Assembly: GCA_036172665.1 (NCBI GenBank)
Contig: CM069873.1
Coordinates: 35,144,001-35,208,000 of the forward strand
Length of the DNA stretch: 64,000 nt
Direction of reading: 5' to 3'
Origin: Prosopocoilus inquinatus
Lineage: Eukaryota; Arthropoda; Insecta; Coleoptera; Lucanidae
A model generated the notes under the pieces. The model saw only the letters and a list, made by a program, of their open reading frames with translations. It did not search any database and was not told where the DNA came from. The translations under genes and the position numbers were made by a program. Positions 11,917 through 25,582 of this stretch are shown here, piece by piece. How positions within the stretch are numbered: the stretch's first letter is position 1; each line of letters opens with the position of its first letter.

Positions 11917-12959
11917 GAAACAACACGCATTAGCGTTGTTCCTGTGATGTATCTAATCGATCCTTACTCATCTATAATGTTATTTGACGTTTCGATGGAC
12001 TCTAGTAACTCTGATGTGAGATACGAAGTTTTTGGACGCAGCAGGAGCTGGAAGTAGTTTTAAACGAAACAACACGTATTAGCGTTGTTCCTGTGATGTA
12101 TCTAATCGATCCTTACTCATCTATCATGTTATTTGACGTTTGGATGGACTATAGTAACTCTGATGTGAGATACAAAGTTCTCGGACGCAGCAGAAGCTGG
12201 AAATAGTTTTAAACGAAACAAAACACATTAGCGTTGTTCCTGTGATGTATCTAATCTATCCTTACTCATCTATCATATTATTTGACGTTTGGATGGACTC
12301 CAGTAACTCTGATGTGAGATACAAAGTTCTCGGACGCAGCAGAAGCTGGAAATAGTTTTGAAGGAAACAACACGTATTAACGTTGTTCCTGTGATGTATC
12401 TAATCGATCCTTACTTATCTATCATGTTATTTGACCTTTGGATGGACTCCAGTAACTCTGATGTGAGATACAAAGTTTTCGGACGCAGCAGAAGCTGGAG
12501 ATAGTTTTAAACGAAACAACACGCATTAGCGTTGTTCCTGTGATGTATCTAATCGATCCTTATTCATCTATCATGTTATTTGGCGTTTCGATGGACTCCA
12601 GTAACTCTGATGTGAGATACAAAGTTTTCGGACGCAGCAGAAGCTGGAAATAGTTTTGAACGAAACAACACGTATTACCGTTGTTCCTGTGATGTATCTA
12701 ATCGATCCTTACTTAGCTACTATGTTATTTGAGGTTTCGATGGACTCCAATAACTCTGATGTGAGATACAAAGTTTTCGGACGCAGCAGAAGCTGGAAAT
12801 AGTTTTAAACGAAACAACACGCATTACCGTTGTTCCTGTGATGTATCTAATCGATCCTTACTCATCTAGCATGTTATTTGGCGTTTCGATGGACTCCAGT
12901 AACTCTGATGTGAGATACAAAGTTCTCGGACGCAGCAGGAGCTGGAAATAGTTTTAAAC
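11917..12959. repeat. 7-monomer tandem unit, copy 1 (1,043 bp)
   Basis: The order is A J K L M N N'. Diagnostic bases are CTATAATG (A), GACTATAG (J), AAAACACATT (K), TATTAACG (L), TTATTCATC (M), TTGAGGTTTCG (N) and CTAGCATG (N'). The same seven follow immediately at 12,960. The GACTATAG sites lie exactly 1,043 bp apart (7 x 149). Private differences include AATCTATCC and ATATTATTTG in K and GACCTTTGG in L. Confidence 0.88.
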
Positions 12960-14002
12960 GAAACAACACGTATTAGCGTTGTTCCTGTGATGTATCTAAT
13001 CGATCCTTACTCATCTATAATGTTATTTGACGTTTCGATGGACTCTAGTAACTCTGATGTGAGATACGAAGTTTTTGGACGCAGCAGGAGCTGGAAGTAG
13101 TTTTAAACGAAACAACACGTATTAGCGTTGTTCCTGTGATGTATCTAATCGATCCTTACTCATCTATCATGTTATTTGACGTTTGGATGGACTATAGTAA
13201 CTCTGATGTGAGATACAAAGTTCTCGGACGCAGCAGAAGCTGGAAATAGTTTTAAAAGAAACAAAACACATTAGCGTTGTTCCTGTGATGTATCTAATCG
13301 ATCCTTACTCATCTATCATGTTATTTGACGTTTGGATGGACTCCAGTAACTCTGATGTGAGATACAAAGTTCTCGGACGCAGCAGAAGCTGGAAATAGTT
13401 TTGAAGGAAACAACACGTATTAACGTTGTTCCTGTGATGTATCTAATCGATCCTTACTTATCTATCATGTTATTTGACGTTTGGATGGACTCCAGTAACT
13501 CTGATGTGAGATACAAAGTTTTCGGACGCAGCAGAAGCTGGAGATAGTTTTAAACGAAACAACACGCATTAGCGTTGTTCCTGTGATGTATCTAATCGAT
13601 CCTTATTCATCTATCATGTTATTTGGCGTTTCGATGGACTCCAGTAACTCTGATGTGAGATACAAAGTTTTCGGACGCAGCAGAAGCTGGAAATAGTTTT
13701 GAACGAAACAACACGTATTACCGTTGTTCCTGTGATGTATCTAATCGATCCTTACTTAGCTACTATGTTATTTGAGGTTTCGATGGACTCCAATAACTCT
13801 GATGTGAGATACAAAGTTTTCGGACGCAGCAGAAGCTGGAAATAGTTTTAAACGAAACAACACGCATTACCGTTGTTCCTGTGATGTATCTAATCGATCC
13901 TTACTCATCTAGCATGTTATTTGGCGTTTCGATGGACTCCAGTAACTCTGATGTGAGATACAAAGTTCTCGGACGCAGCAGGAGCTGGAAATAGTTTTAA
14001 AC
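12960..14002. repeat. 7-monomer tandem unit, copy 2 (1,043 bp)
   Basis: This is the second copy of A J K L M N N'. Its A unit begins CGTATT rather than CGCATT, as expected if the join lies in the first bases after the preceding N' unit. The cassette J-K-L-M-N also occurs singly at 1,342, 10,277 and 17,241, and in shortened form near 21,115, so this pair is a local expansion of a wider cassette. Confidence 0.86.
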
Positions 14003-15752
14003 GAAACAACACGTATTAGCGTTGTTCCTGTGATGTATCTAATCGATCCTTGTTTATCTATCATGTTATTTGACGTTTCGATGGACTCTAGTAATTCTGA
14101 TGTGAGATACAAAGCTTTCGGACGCAGCAGAAGCTGGAAATAGTTTTGAACGAAACAACACGTATTAGCGTTGTTCCTGTGATGTATCTAATCGATCCTT
14201 ACTCATCTATCATGTTATTTTTCGTTTCGATGGACTCCAGTAACTCTGATGTGAGATACAAAGCTTTCGGACGCAGCAGAAGCTGGAAATAGTTTTGAAC
14301 GAAACAACACGTATTAGCGTTGTTCCTGTGATGTATCTAATCGATCCTTACTTAGCTACTATGTTATTTCACGCTTCGATGGACTCCAATAACTCTGATG
14401 TGAGATACAAAGTTTTCGGACGCAGCAGAAGCTGGAAATAGTATTAAACGAAACAACACGCATTAGCGTTGTTCCTGTGATGTATCTAATCGATCCTTAC
14501 TTATCTATCATGTTATTTGACGTTTGGATGGACTCCAGTAACTCTGATGTGAGATACAAAGTTCTCGGACGCAGCTGAAGCTTCCTGTGATGTATTTAAT
14601 CGATCCTTACTCATCTATCATGATATTTGACTTTTGAATGGACTCCAGTAACTCTGATGTGAGATACAAAGTTCTCGGACGCAGCAGAAGCTGGAAATAG
14701 TTTTGAACGAAACAACACGTATTAGCGTTGTTCCTGTGATGTATCTAATCGATCCTTACTTATCTACTATGTTATTTGACGTTTCGATGGACTCCAGTAA
14801 CTCTGATGTGAGATACGAAATTTTCGAACGCAACAGAATCTGGAAATAGTTTTAAATGAAACAACACGCATTAGCGTTGTTCCTGTGATGTATCTAATCG
14901 ATCCTTACTCATCTATCATGTTATTTGACGTTTCGATGGACTCTAGTAACTCTGATGTGAGATACGAAGTTTTTGGACGCAGCAGGAGCTGGAAATAGTT
15001 TTAAACGAAACAACACGTATTAGCGTTGTTCCTGTGATGTATCTAATCGCTCCTTACTTAGCTACTATGTTATTTGACGTTTCGATGGACTCCAGTAACT
15101 CTAATGTGAGATACGAAATTTTCGGACGCAGCAGAAGCTGGAAATAGTTTTAAACGAAACAACACGCATTAGCGTTGTTCCTGTGATGTATCTAATCGAT
15201 CCTTACTCATCTATCATGTTATTTGACGTTTGGATGGACTCCAGTAACTCTGATGTGAGATACAAAGTTCTCGGACGCAGCAGAAGCTGGAAATAGTTTT
15301 GAACGAAACAACACCTATTAGCGTTGTTCCTGTGATGTATCTAATCGATCCTTACTCATCTATCATGTTATTTGACGTTTGAATGGACTCCAGTAACTCT
15401 AATGTGAGATACAAAGTTCTCGGACGCAGCAGAAGCTGGAAATAGGTTTTGAACGAAACAACACGTATTAGCGTTGTTCCTGTGATGTATCTAATCGATC
15501 CTTACTTATCTACTATGTTATTTGACGTTTCGATGGACTCCAGTAACTCTGATGTGAGAGACGAAATTTTCGAACGCAGCAGAATCTGGAAATAGTTTTA
15601 AATGAAACAACACGCATTAGCGTTGTTCCTGTGATGTATCTAATCGATCCTTACTCATCTATAATGTTATTTGACGTTTCGATGGACTCTAGTAACTCTG
15701 ATGTGAGATACGAAATTTTCGAACGCAGCAGAATCTGGAAATAGTTTTAAAT
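14003..15752. repeat. Rearranged segment O/R R S T-U V A B G H V A/V
   Basis: The segment is 1,750 bp, equal to 12 x 149 minus a 39-bp deletion plus the 1-bp H insertion. The first unit begins as O (CTTGTTTATC, TAATTCTG) and ends as R (AAAGCTTTCGG). R (TTTTTCGTTTCG) and S (TTTCACGCTTCG) follow, then the T-U fusion, then V with CGCAACAG, A, B, G, H, V, and a last unit that starts as A and finishes as V. It is a patchwork of the 39-mer with B joined directly to G. Confidence 0.8.
14450..14708. repeat. Fused T-U dimer with a 39-bp deletion
   Basis: Two units that should total 298 bp occupy 259 bp. The T unit stops in CAGCTGAAGCT and continues directly as TCCTGTGATGTATTTAATCG of U, so the end of T and the dyad-bearing start of U are missing (39 bp, ambiguous by one base at the join). 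The join at about 14,582 makes an AAGCTT site (14,578-14,583). The intact T and U pairs are at 2,832-3,129 and in the copies near 22.6 kb and 28.4 kb. Confidence 0.88.
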
Positions 15753-18134
15753 GAAACAACACGCATTAGCGTTGATCCTGTGATGTATCTAATCGATCCT
15801 TACTCATCTATCATGTTATTTGACGTTTCGATGGACTCTAGTAACTCTGATGTGAGATACGAAGTTTTTGGACGCAGCAGGAGCTGGAAATAGTTTTAAA
15901 CGAAACAACACGTATTAGCGTTGTTCCTGTGATGTATCTAATCGCTCCTTACTTAGCTACTATGTTATTTGACGTTTCGATGGACTCCAGTAACTCTAAT
16001 GTGAGATACGAAATTTTCGGACGCAGCAGAAGCTGGAAATAGTTTTAAACGAAACAACACGTATTAGCGTTGTTCCTGTGATGTATCTAATCGATCCTTA
16101 CTCATCTATCATGTTATTTGACGTTTGGATGGACTCCAGTAACTGATGTGAGATACAAAGTTCTCGGACGCAGCAGAAGCTGGAAATAGTTTTGAACGAA
16201 ACAACACGTATTAGCGTTGTTCCTGTGAGTATCTAATCGATCCTTACTTATCTATCATGTTATCTGACGTTTGGATGGACTCCAGTAACTCTGATGTGAG
16301 ATACAATGTTTTCGGACGCAGCAGAAGCTGGAGATAGTTTTAAACGAAACAACACGCATTAGCGTTGTTCCTGTGATGTATCTAATCGATCCTTACTCAT
16401 CTATCATGTTATTTGGCGTTTCGATGGACTCCAGTAACTCTGATGTGAGATACAAAGTTTTCGGACGCAGCAGAAGCTGGAAATAGTTTTGAACGAAACA
16501 ACACGTATTAGCGTTGTTCCTGCGATGTATCTAATCGATCCTTACTTAGCTACTATGTTATTTGACGTTTCGATGGACTCCAATAACTCTGATGTGAGAT
16601 ACAAAGTTTTTGGACGCAGCAGAAGCTGGAAATAGTTTTAAACGAAACAACACGCATTAGCGTTGTTCCTGTGATGTATCTAATCGATCCTTACTCATCT
16701 ATCATGTTATTTGACGTTTGGATGGACTCCAGTAACTCTGATGTGAGATACAAAGTTCTCGGACGCAGCAGAAGCTGGAAATAGTTTTGAACGAAACAAC
16801 ACCTATTAGCGTTGTTCCTGTGATGTATCTAATCGATCCTTACTCATCTATCATGTTATTTGACGTTTGAATGGACTCCAGTAACTCTAATGTGAGATAC
16901 AAAGTTCTCGGACGCAGCAGAAGCTGGAAATAGGTTTTGAACGAAACAACACGTATTAGCGTTGTTCCTGTGATGTATCTAATCGATCCTTACTTATCTA
17001 CTATGTTATTTGACGTTTCGATGGACTCCAGTAACTCTGATGTGAGAGACGAAATTTTCGAACGCAGCAGAATCTGGAAATAGTTTTAAATGAAACAACA
17101 CGCATTAGCGTTGTTCCTGTGATGTATCTAATCGATCCTTACTCATCTATAATGTTATTTGACGTTTCGATGGACTCTAGTAACTCTGATGTGAGATACG
17201 AAGTTTTTGGACGCAGCAGGAGCTGGAAGTAGTTTTAAACGAAACAACACGTATTAGCGTTGTTCCTGTGATGTATCTAATCGATCCTTACTCATCTATC
17301 ATGTTATTTGACGTTTGGATGGACTATAGTAACTCTGATGTGAGATACAAAGTTCTCGGACGCAGCAGAAGCTGGAAATAGTTTTAAACGAAACAAAACG
17401 CATTAGCGTTGTTCCTGTGATGTATCTAATCGATCCTTACTCATCTATCATGTTATTTGACGTTTGGATGGACTCCAGTAACTCTGATGTGAGATACAAA
17501 GTTCTCGGACGCAGCAGAAGCTGGAAATAGTTTTGAAGGAAACAACACGTATTAACGTTGTTACTGTGATGTATCTAATCGATCCTTACTTATCTATCAT
17601 GTTATTTGACGTTTGGATGGACTCCAGTAACTCTGATGTGAGATACAAAGTTATCGGACGCAGCAGAAGCTGGAGATAGTTTTAAACGAAACAACACGCA
17701 TTAGCGTTGTTCCTGTGATGTATCTAATCGATCCTTATTCATCTATCATGTTATTTGGCGTTTCGATGGACTCCAGTAACTCTGATGTGAGATACAAAGT
17801 TTTCGGACGCAGCAGAAGCTGGAAATAGTTTTGAACGAAACAACACGTATTACCGTTGTTCCTGTGATGTATCTAATCGATCCTTACTTAGCTACTATGT
17901 TATTTGAGGTTTCGATGGACTCCAATAACTCTGATGTGAGATACAAAGTTTTCGGACGCAGCAGAAGCTGGAAATAGTTTTAAACGAAACAACACGCATT
18001 ACCGTTGTTCCTGTGATGTATCTAATCGATCCTTACTCATCTAGCATGTTATTTGGCGTTTCGATGGACTCCAGTAACTCTGATGTGAGATACAAAGTTC
18101 TCGGACGCAGCAGGAGCTGGAAATAGTTTTAAAC
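15753..18134. repeat. Partial 39-mer copy, 16 monomers (A to N')
   Basis: Units A to H (15,753-16,942) match 3-1,192 at a constant offset of 15,750, including the rare single-base loss GTGAGTATC in D. After H, this copy has separate V and A units where the first copy has the fused unit I, then J K L M N plus an N' unit (CTAGCATG). The length is 16 x 149 - 2 - 1 + 1 = 2,382 bp, as observed. L keeps the GTTACTG and AAAGTTATCGG markers of the 1-kb and 27-kb copies. Confidence 0.86.
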
Positions 18135-19773
18135 GAAACAACACGCATTAGCGTTGTTCCTGTGATGTATCTAATCGATCCTTACTCATCTATCATGTTA
18201 TTTGGCGTTTCGATGGACTCCAGAAACTTTGATGTGAGATACGAAGTTCTCGGACGCAGCTGAAGCTGGAAATAGTTTTAAATGAAACAACACGTACTAG
18301 CGTTGTTCCTGTGATATATCTAATCGATCCTTACTCATCTATCATGTTATTTGACGTTTGGATGGACTCCAGTAACTCTGATGTGAGGTACAAAGTTTTC
18401 GGACGCAGCAGAAGCTGGAAATAGTTTTAAATGAAACAACACCCATTAGCGTTGTTCCTGTGATGTATCTAATGGATCCTTACTCATATATCATGTTATT
18501 TGACGTTTCGATGGACTCCAGAAACTTTGATGTGAGATACGAAGTTCTCGGACGCAGCTGAAGCTGGAAATAGTTTTGAACGAAACAACACGTATTAGCG
18601 TTGTTCCTGTGATGTATCTAATCGATCCTTACTCATCTATCATGTTATTTGACGTTTGGATGGACTCCAGTAACTCTGATGTGAGATACAAAGTATTCGG
18701 ACGCAGCAGAAGCTGGAAATAGTTTTAAATGAAACAACACCCATTAGCGTTGTTCCTGTGATGTATCTAATGGATCCTTACTCATATATCATGTTATTTG
18801 ACGTTTCGATGGACTCTAGTAACTCTGATGTGAGATACGAAGTTTTTGGACGCAGCAGGAGCTGGAAATAGTTTTAAACGAAACAACACGTATTAGCGTT
18901 GTTCCTGTGATGTATCTAATCGATCCTTACTCATCTATCATGTTATTTGACGTTTGGATGGACTCCAGTAACTCTGATGTGAGATACAATGTTCTCGGAC
19001 GCAGCAGAAGCTGGAAATAGTTTTAAATGAAACAACACGTACTAGCGTTGTTCCTGTGATATATCTAATCGATCCTTACTCATCTATCATGTTATTTGAC
19101 GTTTGGATGGACTCCAGTAACTCTGATGTGAGGTACAAAGTTTTCGGACGCAGCAGAAGCTGGAAATAGTTTTAAATGAAACAACACCCATTAGCGTTGT
19201 TCCTGTGATGTATCTAATGGATCCTTACTCATATATCATGTTATTTGACGTTTCGATGGACTCTAGTAACTCTGATGTGAGATACGAAGTTTTTGGACGC
19301 AGCAGGAGCTGGAAATAGTTTTAAACGAAACAACACGTATTAGCGTTGTTCCTGTGATGTATCTAATCGATCCTTACTCATCTATCATGTTATTTGACGT
19401 TTGGATGGACTCCAGTAACTCTGATGTGAGATACAATGTTCTCGGACGCAGCAGAAGCTGGAAATAGTTTTGAACGAAACAACACGTATTAGCGTTGTTC
19501 CTGTGATGTATCTAATCGATCCTTACTCATCTATCATGTTATTTGACGTTTGGATGGACTCCAGTAACTCTGATGTGAGATACAAAGTATTCGGACGCAG
19601 CAGAAGCTGGAAATAGTTTTGAACGAAACAACACGTATTAGCGTTGTTCCTGTGATGTATCTAATCGATCCTTACTCATCTATCATGTTATTTGGCGTTT
19701 CGATGGACTCCAGTAACTCTGATGTGAGATACAAAGTTTTCGGACGCAGCAGAAGCTGGAAATAGTTTTGAAC
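18135..19773. repeat. Locally shuffled X-Y-Z-AA-AB cassette, 11 monomers
   Basis: The order is X, Y, Z/X, AB, Z, AA, Y, Z, AA, AB, E, in exactly 11 x 149 = 1,639 bp. The Z/X unit (18,433) starts with CCCATT and TAATGGATCC of Z and ends with CCAGAAACTTTG and CAGCTGAAGC of X. Repeated Y-Z-AA runs in changed order suggest several nested unequal exchanges within one cassette. Confidence 0.8.
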
Positions 19774-21859
19774 GAAACAACACGTATTAGCGTTGTTCCT
19801 GTGATGTATCTAATCGATCCTTACTTAGCTACTATGTTATTTGACGTTTCGATGGACTCCAATAACTCTGATGTGAGATACAAAGTTTTCGGACGCAGCA
19901 GAAGCTGGAAATAGTTTTAAACGAAACAACACGCATTAGCGTTGTTCCTGTGATGTATCTAATCGATCCTTACTCATCTATCATTATATTTGACGTTTGG
20001 ATGGGACTACAGTAACTCTGATGTGAAATACAAAGTTTACGGACGCAGCAGAAGCTGGAAATAGTTTTAAACGAAACAACACGCATTACCGTTGTTCCTG
20101 TGATGTATCTAATCGATCCTTACTCATCTATCATTATATTTGACGTTTGGATGGACTACAGTAACTCTGATGTGAGATACAAAGTTCTCGGACGCAGCAG
20201 AAGCTGGAAATAGTTTTGAACGAAACAACACGTATTAGCGTTGTTCCTGTGATGTATCTAATCGATCCTTACTTATCTACTATGTTATTTGACGTTTCGA
20301 TGGACTCCAGTAACTCTGATGTGAGATACGAAATTTTCGAACGCAGCAGAATCTGGAAATAGTTTTAAATGAAACAACACGCATTAGCGTTGTTCCTGTG
20401 ATGTATCTAATCGATCCTTACTCATCTATCATGTTATTTGACGTTTCGATGGACTCTAGTAACTCTGATGTGAGATACGAAATTTTTGGACGCAGCAGGA
20501 GCTGGAAATAGTTTTAAACGAAACAACACGTATTAGCGTTGTTCCTGTGATGTATCTAATCGATCCTTACTCATCTATCATGTTATTTGACGTTTGGATG
20601 GACTCCAGTAACTGATGTGAGATACAAAGTTTTTGGACGCAGCAGAAGCTGGAAATAGTTTTAAACGAAACAACACGCATTAGCGTTGTTCCTGTGATGT
20701 ATCTAATCGATCCTTACTCATCTATCATGTTATTTGACGTTTGGATGGACTCCAGTAACTCTGATGTGAGATACAAAGTTCTCGGACGCAGCAGAAGCTG
20801 GAAATAGTTTTGAACGAAACAACACCTATTAGCGTTGTTCCTGTGATGTATCTAATCGATCCTTACTCATCTATCATGTTATTTGACGTTTGAATGGACT
20901 CCAGTAACTCTGATGTGAGATAAAAAGTTCTCGGACGCAGCAGAAGCTGGAAATAGGTTTTGAACGAAACAACACGTATTAGCGTTGTTCCTGTGATGTA
21001 TCTAATCGATCCTTACTTATCTACTATGTTATTTGACGTTTCGATGGACTCCAGTAACTCTGATGTGAGAGACGAAATTTTCGAACGCAGCAGAATCTGG
21101 AAATAGTTTTAAATGAAACAACACGCATTAGCGTTGTTCCTGTGATGTATCTAATCGATCCTTACTCATCTATCATGTTATTTGACGTTTGGATGGACTA
21201 TAGTAGCTCTGATGTGAGATACAAAGTTCTCGGACGCAGCAGAAGCTGGAAATAGTTTTAAACGAAACAAAACGCATTAGCGTTGTTCCTGTGATGTATC
21301 TAATCGATCCTTACTCATCTATCATGTTATTTGACGTTTGGATGGACTCCAGTAACTCTGATGTGAGATACAAAGTTCTCGGACGCAGCAGAAGCTGGAA
21401 ATAGTTTTGAAGGAAACAACACGTATTAACGTTGTTACTGTGATGTATCTAATCGATCCTTACTTATCTATCATGTTATTTGACGTTTGGATGGACTCCA
21501 GTAACTCTGATGTGAGATACAAAGTTTTCGGACGCAGCAGAAGCTGGAAATAGTTTTGAACGAAACAACACGTATTACCGTTGTTCCTGTGATGTATCTA
21601 ATCGATCCTTACTTAGCTACTATGTTATTTGAGGTTTCGATGGACTCCAATAACTCTGATGTGAGATACAAAGTTTTCGGACGCAGCAGAAGCTGGAAAT
21701 AGTTTTAAACGAAACAACACGCATTACCGTTGTTCCTGTGATGTATCTAATCGATCCTTACTCATCTAGCATGTTATTTGGCGTTTCGATGGACTCCAGT
21801 AACTCTGATGTGAGATACAAAGTTCTCGGACGCAGCAGGAGCTGGAAATAGTTTTAAAC
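19774..21859. repeat. Abbreviated first part of the 39-mer, 14 monomers
   Basis: The order is F W'' 38 V A C/F G H V J' K L N N', in 2,086 bp. W'' carries GGATGGGAC. The C/F unit (20,520) has the TAACTGATG deletion of C and the AAAGTTTTTGG of F. The J' unit (21,115) begins like A and reads GACTATAGTAGCTC. L runs directly into N with M missing. It precedes the long faithful copy starting at 21,860. Confidence 0.78.
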
Positions 21860-24800
21860 GAAACAACACGTATTAGCGTTGTTCCTGTGATGTATCTAAT
21901 CGATCCTTGTATATCTATCATGTTATTTGACGTTTCGATGGACTCTAGTAATTCTGATGTGACATACGAAGTTTTTGGGCGCAGCAGGAGCTGGAAATAG
22001 TTTTAAAAGAAGCAACACGTATTAGCGTTGGTCCTGTGATGTATCTAATCGATCCTTACTTAGCTACTATGTTATTTGACGTTTCGATGGACTCCAGTAA
22101 CTCTAATGTGAGATACGAAATTTTCGGACGCAGCAGAAGCTGGAAATAGTTTTAAACGAAACAACACGTATTAGCTTGTTCCTGTGATGTATCTAATCGA
22201 TCCTTACTCATCTATCCTGTTATTTGACGTTTGGATGGACTCCAGTAACTCTGGTGTGAGATACAAAGTTCTCGGACGCAGCAGAAGCTGGAGATAGTTT
22301 TAAACGAAACAACACGCATTAGCGTTGTTCCTGTGATGTATCTAATCGATCCTTACTCATCTATCATGTTATTTTTCGTTTCGATGGACTCCAGTAACTC
22401 TGATGTGAGATACAAAGCTTTCGGACGCAGGAGAAGCTGGAAATAGTTTTGAACGAAACAACACGTATTAGCGTTGTTCCTGTGATGTATCTAATCGATC
22501 CTTACTTAGCTACTATGTTATTTCACGCTTCGATGAACTCCAATAACTCTGATGTGAGATACAAAGTTTTCGGACGCAGCAGAAGCTGGAAATAGTTTTA
22601 AACGAAACAACACGCATTAGCGTTGTTCCTGTGATGTATCTAATCGATCCTTACTTATCTATCATGTTATTTGACGTTTGGATGGACTCCAGTAACTCTG
22701 ATGTGAGATACAAAGTTCTCGGACGCAGCTGAAGCTAGAAATAGTTTTAAACGAAACAACACGCATTAGCGTTGTTCCTGTGATGTATTTAATCGATCCT
22801 TACTCATCTATCATGATATTTGACTTTTGAATGGACTCCAGTAACTCTGATGTGAGATACAAAGTTCTCGGACGCAGCAGAAGCTGGAAATAGTTTTGAA
22901 CGAAACAACACGTATTAGCGTTGTTCCTGTGATGTATCTAATCGATCCTTACTTATCTACTATGTTATTTGACGTTTCGATGGACTCCAGTAACTCTGTT
23001 GTGAGATACGAAATTTTCGAACGCAGCAGAATCTGGAAATAGTTTTAAATGAAACAACACGCATTAGCGTTGTTCCTGTGATGTATCTAATGGATCCTTA
23101 CTCATCTATCATGTTATTTGACGTTTCGATGGACTCTAGTAACTCTGATGTGAGATACGAAGTTTTTGGATGCAGCAGGAGCTGGAAATAGTTTTAAACG
23201 AAACAACACGTATTAGCGTTGTTCCTGTGATGTATCTAATCGCTCCTTACTTAGCTACTATGTTATTTGACGTTTCGATGGACTCCAGTAACTCTAATGT
23301 GAGATACGAAATTTTCGGACGCAGCAGAAGCTGGAAATAGTTTTAAACGAAACAACACGTATTAGCGTTGTTCCTGTGATGTATCTAATCGATCCTTACT
23401 CATCTATCATGTTATTTGACGTTTGGATGGACTCCAGTAACTGATGTGAGATACAAAGTTCTCGGACGCAGCAGAAGCTGGAAATAGTTTTGAACGAAAC
23501 AACACGTATTAGCGTTGTTCCTGTGATGTATCTAATCGATCCTTACTTATCTATCATGTTATCTGACGTTTGGATGGACTCCAGTAACTCTGATGTGAGA
23601 TACAATGTTTTCGGACGCAGCAGAAGCTGGAGATAGTTTTAAACGAAACAACACGCATTAGCGTTGTTCCTGTGATGTATCTAATCGATCCTTACTCATC
23701 TATCATGTTATTTGGCGTTTCGATGGACTCCAGTAACTCTGATGTGAGATACAAAGTTTTCGGACGCAGCAGAAGCTGGAAATAGTTTTGAACGAAACAA
23801 CACGTATTAGCGTTGTTCCTGTGATGTATCTAATCGATCCTTACTTAGCTACTATGTTATTTGACGTTTCGATGGACTCCAATAACTCTGATGTGAGATA
23901 CAAAGTTTTCGGACGCAGCAGAAGCTGGAAATAGTTTTAAACGAAACAACACGCATTAGCGTTGTTCCTGTGATGTATCTAATCGATCCTTACTCATCTA
24001 TCATTATATTTGACGTTTGGATGGACTACAGTAACTCTGATGTGAGATACAAAGTTTACGGACGCAGCAGAAGCTGGAAATAGTTTTAATCGAAACAACA
24101 CGCATTAGCGTTGTTCCTGTGATGTATCTAATCGATCCTTACTCATCTATCATGTTATTTGGCGTTTCGATGGACTCCAGAAACTTTGATGTGAGATACG
24201 AAGTTCTCGGACGCAGCTGAAGCTGGAAATAGTTTTAAATGAAACAACACGTACTAGCGTTGTTCCTGTGATATATCTAATCGATCCTTACTCATCTATC
24301 ATGTTATTTGACGTTTGGATGGACTCCAGTAACTCTGATGTGAGGTACAAAGTTTTCGGACGCAGCAGAAGCTGGAAATAGTTTTAAATGAAACAACACC
24401 CATTAGCGTTGTTCCTGTGATGTATCTAATGGATCCTTACTCATATATCATGTTATTTGACGTTTCGATGGACTCTAGTAACTCTGATGTGAGATACGAA
24501 GTTTCTGGACGCAGCAGGAGCTGGAAATAGTTTTAAACGAAACAACACGTATTAGCGTTGTTCCTGTGATGTATCTAATCGATCCTTACTCATCTATCAT
24601 GTTATTTGACGTTTGGATGGACTCCAGTAACTCTGATGTGAGATACAATGTTCTCGGACGCAGCAGAAGCTGGAAATAGTTTTGAACGAAACAACACGTA
24701 TTAGCGTTGTTCCTGTGATGTATCTAATCGATCCTTACTCATCTATCATGTTATTTGACGTTTGGATGGACTCCAGTAACTCTGATGTGAGATACAAAGT

Positions 24801-25582
24801 ATTCGGACGCAGCAGAAGCTGGAAATAGTTTTGAACGAAACAACACGTATTAGCGTTGTTCCTGTGATGTATCTAATCGATCCTTACTCATCTATCATGT
24901 TATTTGGCGTTTCGATGGACTCCAGTAACTCTGATGTGAGATACAAAGTTTTCGGACGCAGCAGAAGCTGGAAATAGTTTTGAACGAAACAACACGTATT
25001 AGCGTTGTTCCTGTGATGTATCTAATCGATCCTTACTTAGCTACTATGTTATTTGACGTTTCGATGGACTCCAATAACTCTGATGTGAGATACAAAGTTT
25101 TCGGACGCAGCAGAAGCTGGAAATAGTTTTAAACGAAACAACACGCATTAGCGTTGTTCCTGTGATGTATCTAATCGATCCTTACTCATCTATCATTATA
25201 TTTGACGTTTGGATGGGACTACAGTAACTCTGATGTGAAATACAAAGTTTACGGACGCAGCAGAAGCAGGAAATAGTTTTAAACGAAACAACACGCATTA
25301 CCGTTGTTCCTGTGATGTATCTAATCGATCCTTACTCATCTATCATTATATTTGACGTTTGGATGGACTACAGTAACTCTGATGTGAGATACAAAGTTCT
25401 CGGACGCAGCAGAAGCTGGAAATAGTTTTGAACGAAACAACACGTATTAGCGTTGTTCCTGTGATGTATCTAATCGATCCTTACTTATCTACTATGTTAT
25501 TTGACGTTTCGATGGACTCCAGTAACTCTGATGTGAGATACGAAATTTTCGAACGCAGCAGAATCTGGAAATAGTTTTAAAT
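21860..25582. repeat. Copy of 39-mer units 15-39 (O to V), 3,723 bp
   Basis: It matches 2,087-5,810 at offset 19,773, dropping to 19,772 after a one-base loss in AGCTTGTTCC near 22,176. Shared rare markers include GCGTTGGTCC, CTATCCTG, TTTTTCGTTTCG, CACGCTTCG, CTAGAAATAG, TGTATTTAATC, CTCTGTTGTG, TTGGATGCAGC and TTTTAATCG. Local differences include W'' type GGATGGGAC at 25,213 in place of GGATGCGAC. The next A unit starts at 25,583, as in the first copy. Confidence 0.88.

Noticed and set aside
13909..14112. A 67-codon open reading frame on the minus strand across units N' and O/R
   Set aside because: It lies entirely in satellite monomers, has no recognisable domain, and is open only because the CTTGTTTATC variant and neighbouring substitutions happen to remove stops. 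Because 149 is not a multiple of 3, each unit shifts the frame, so a long repeat-encoded protein is impossible.
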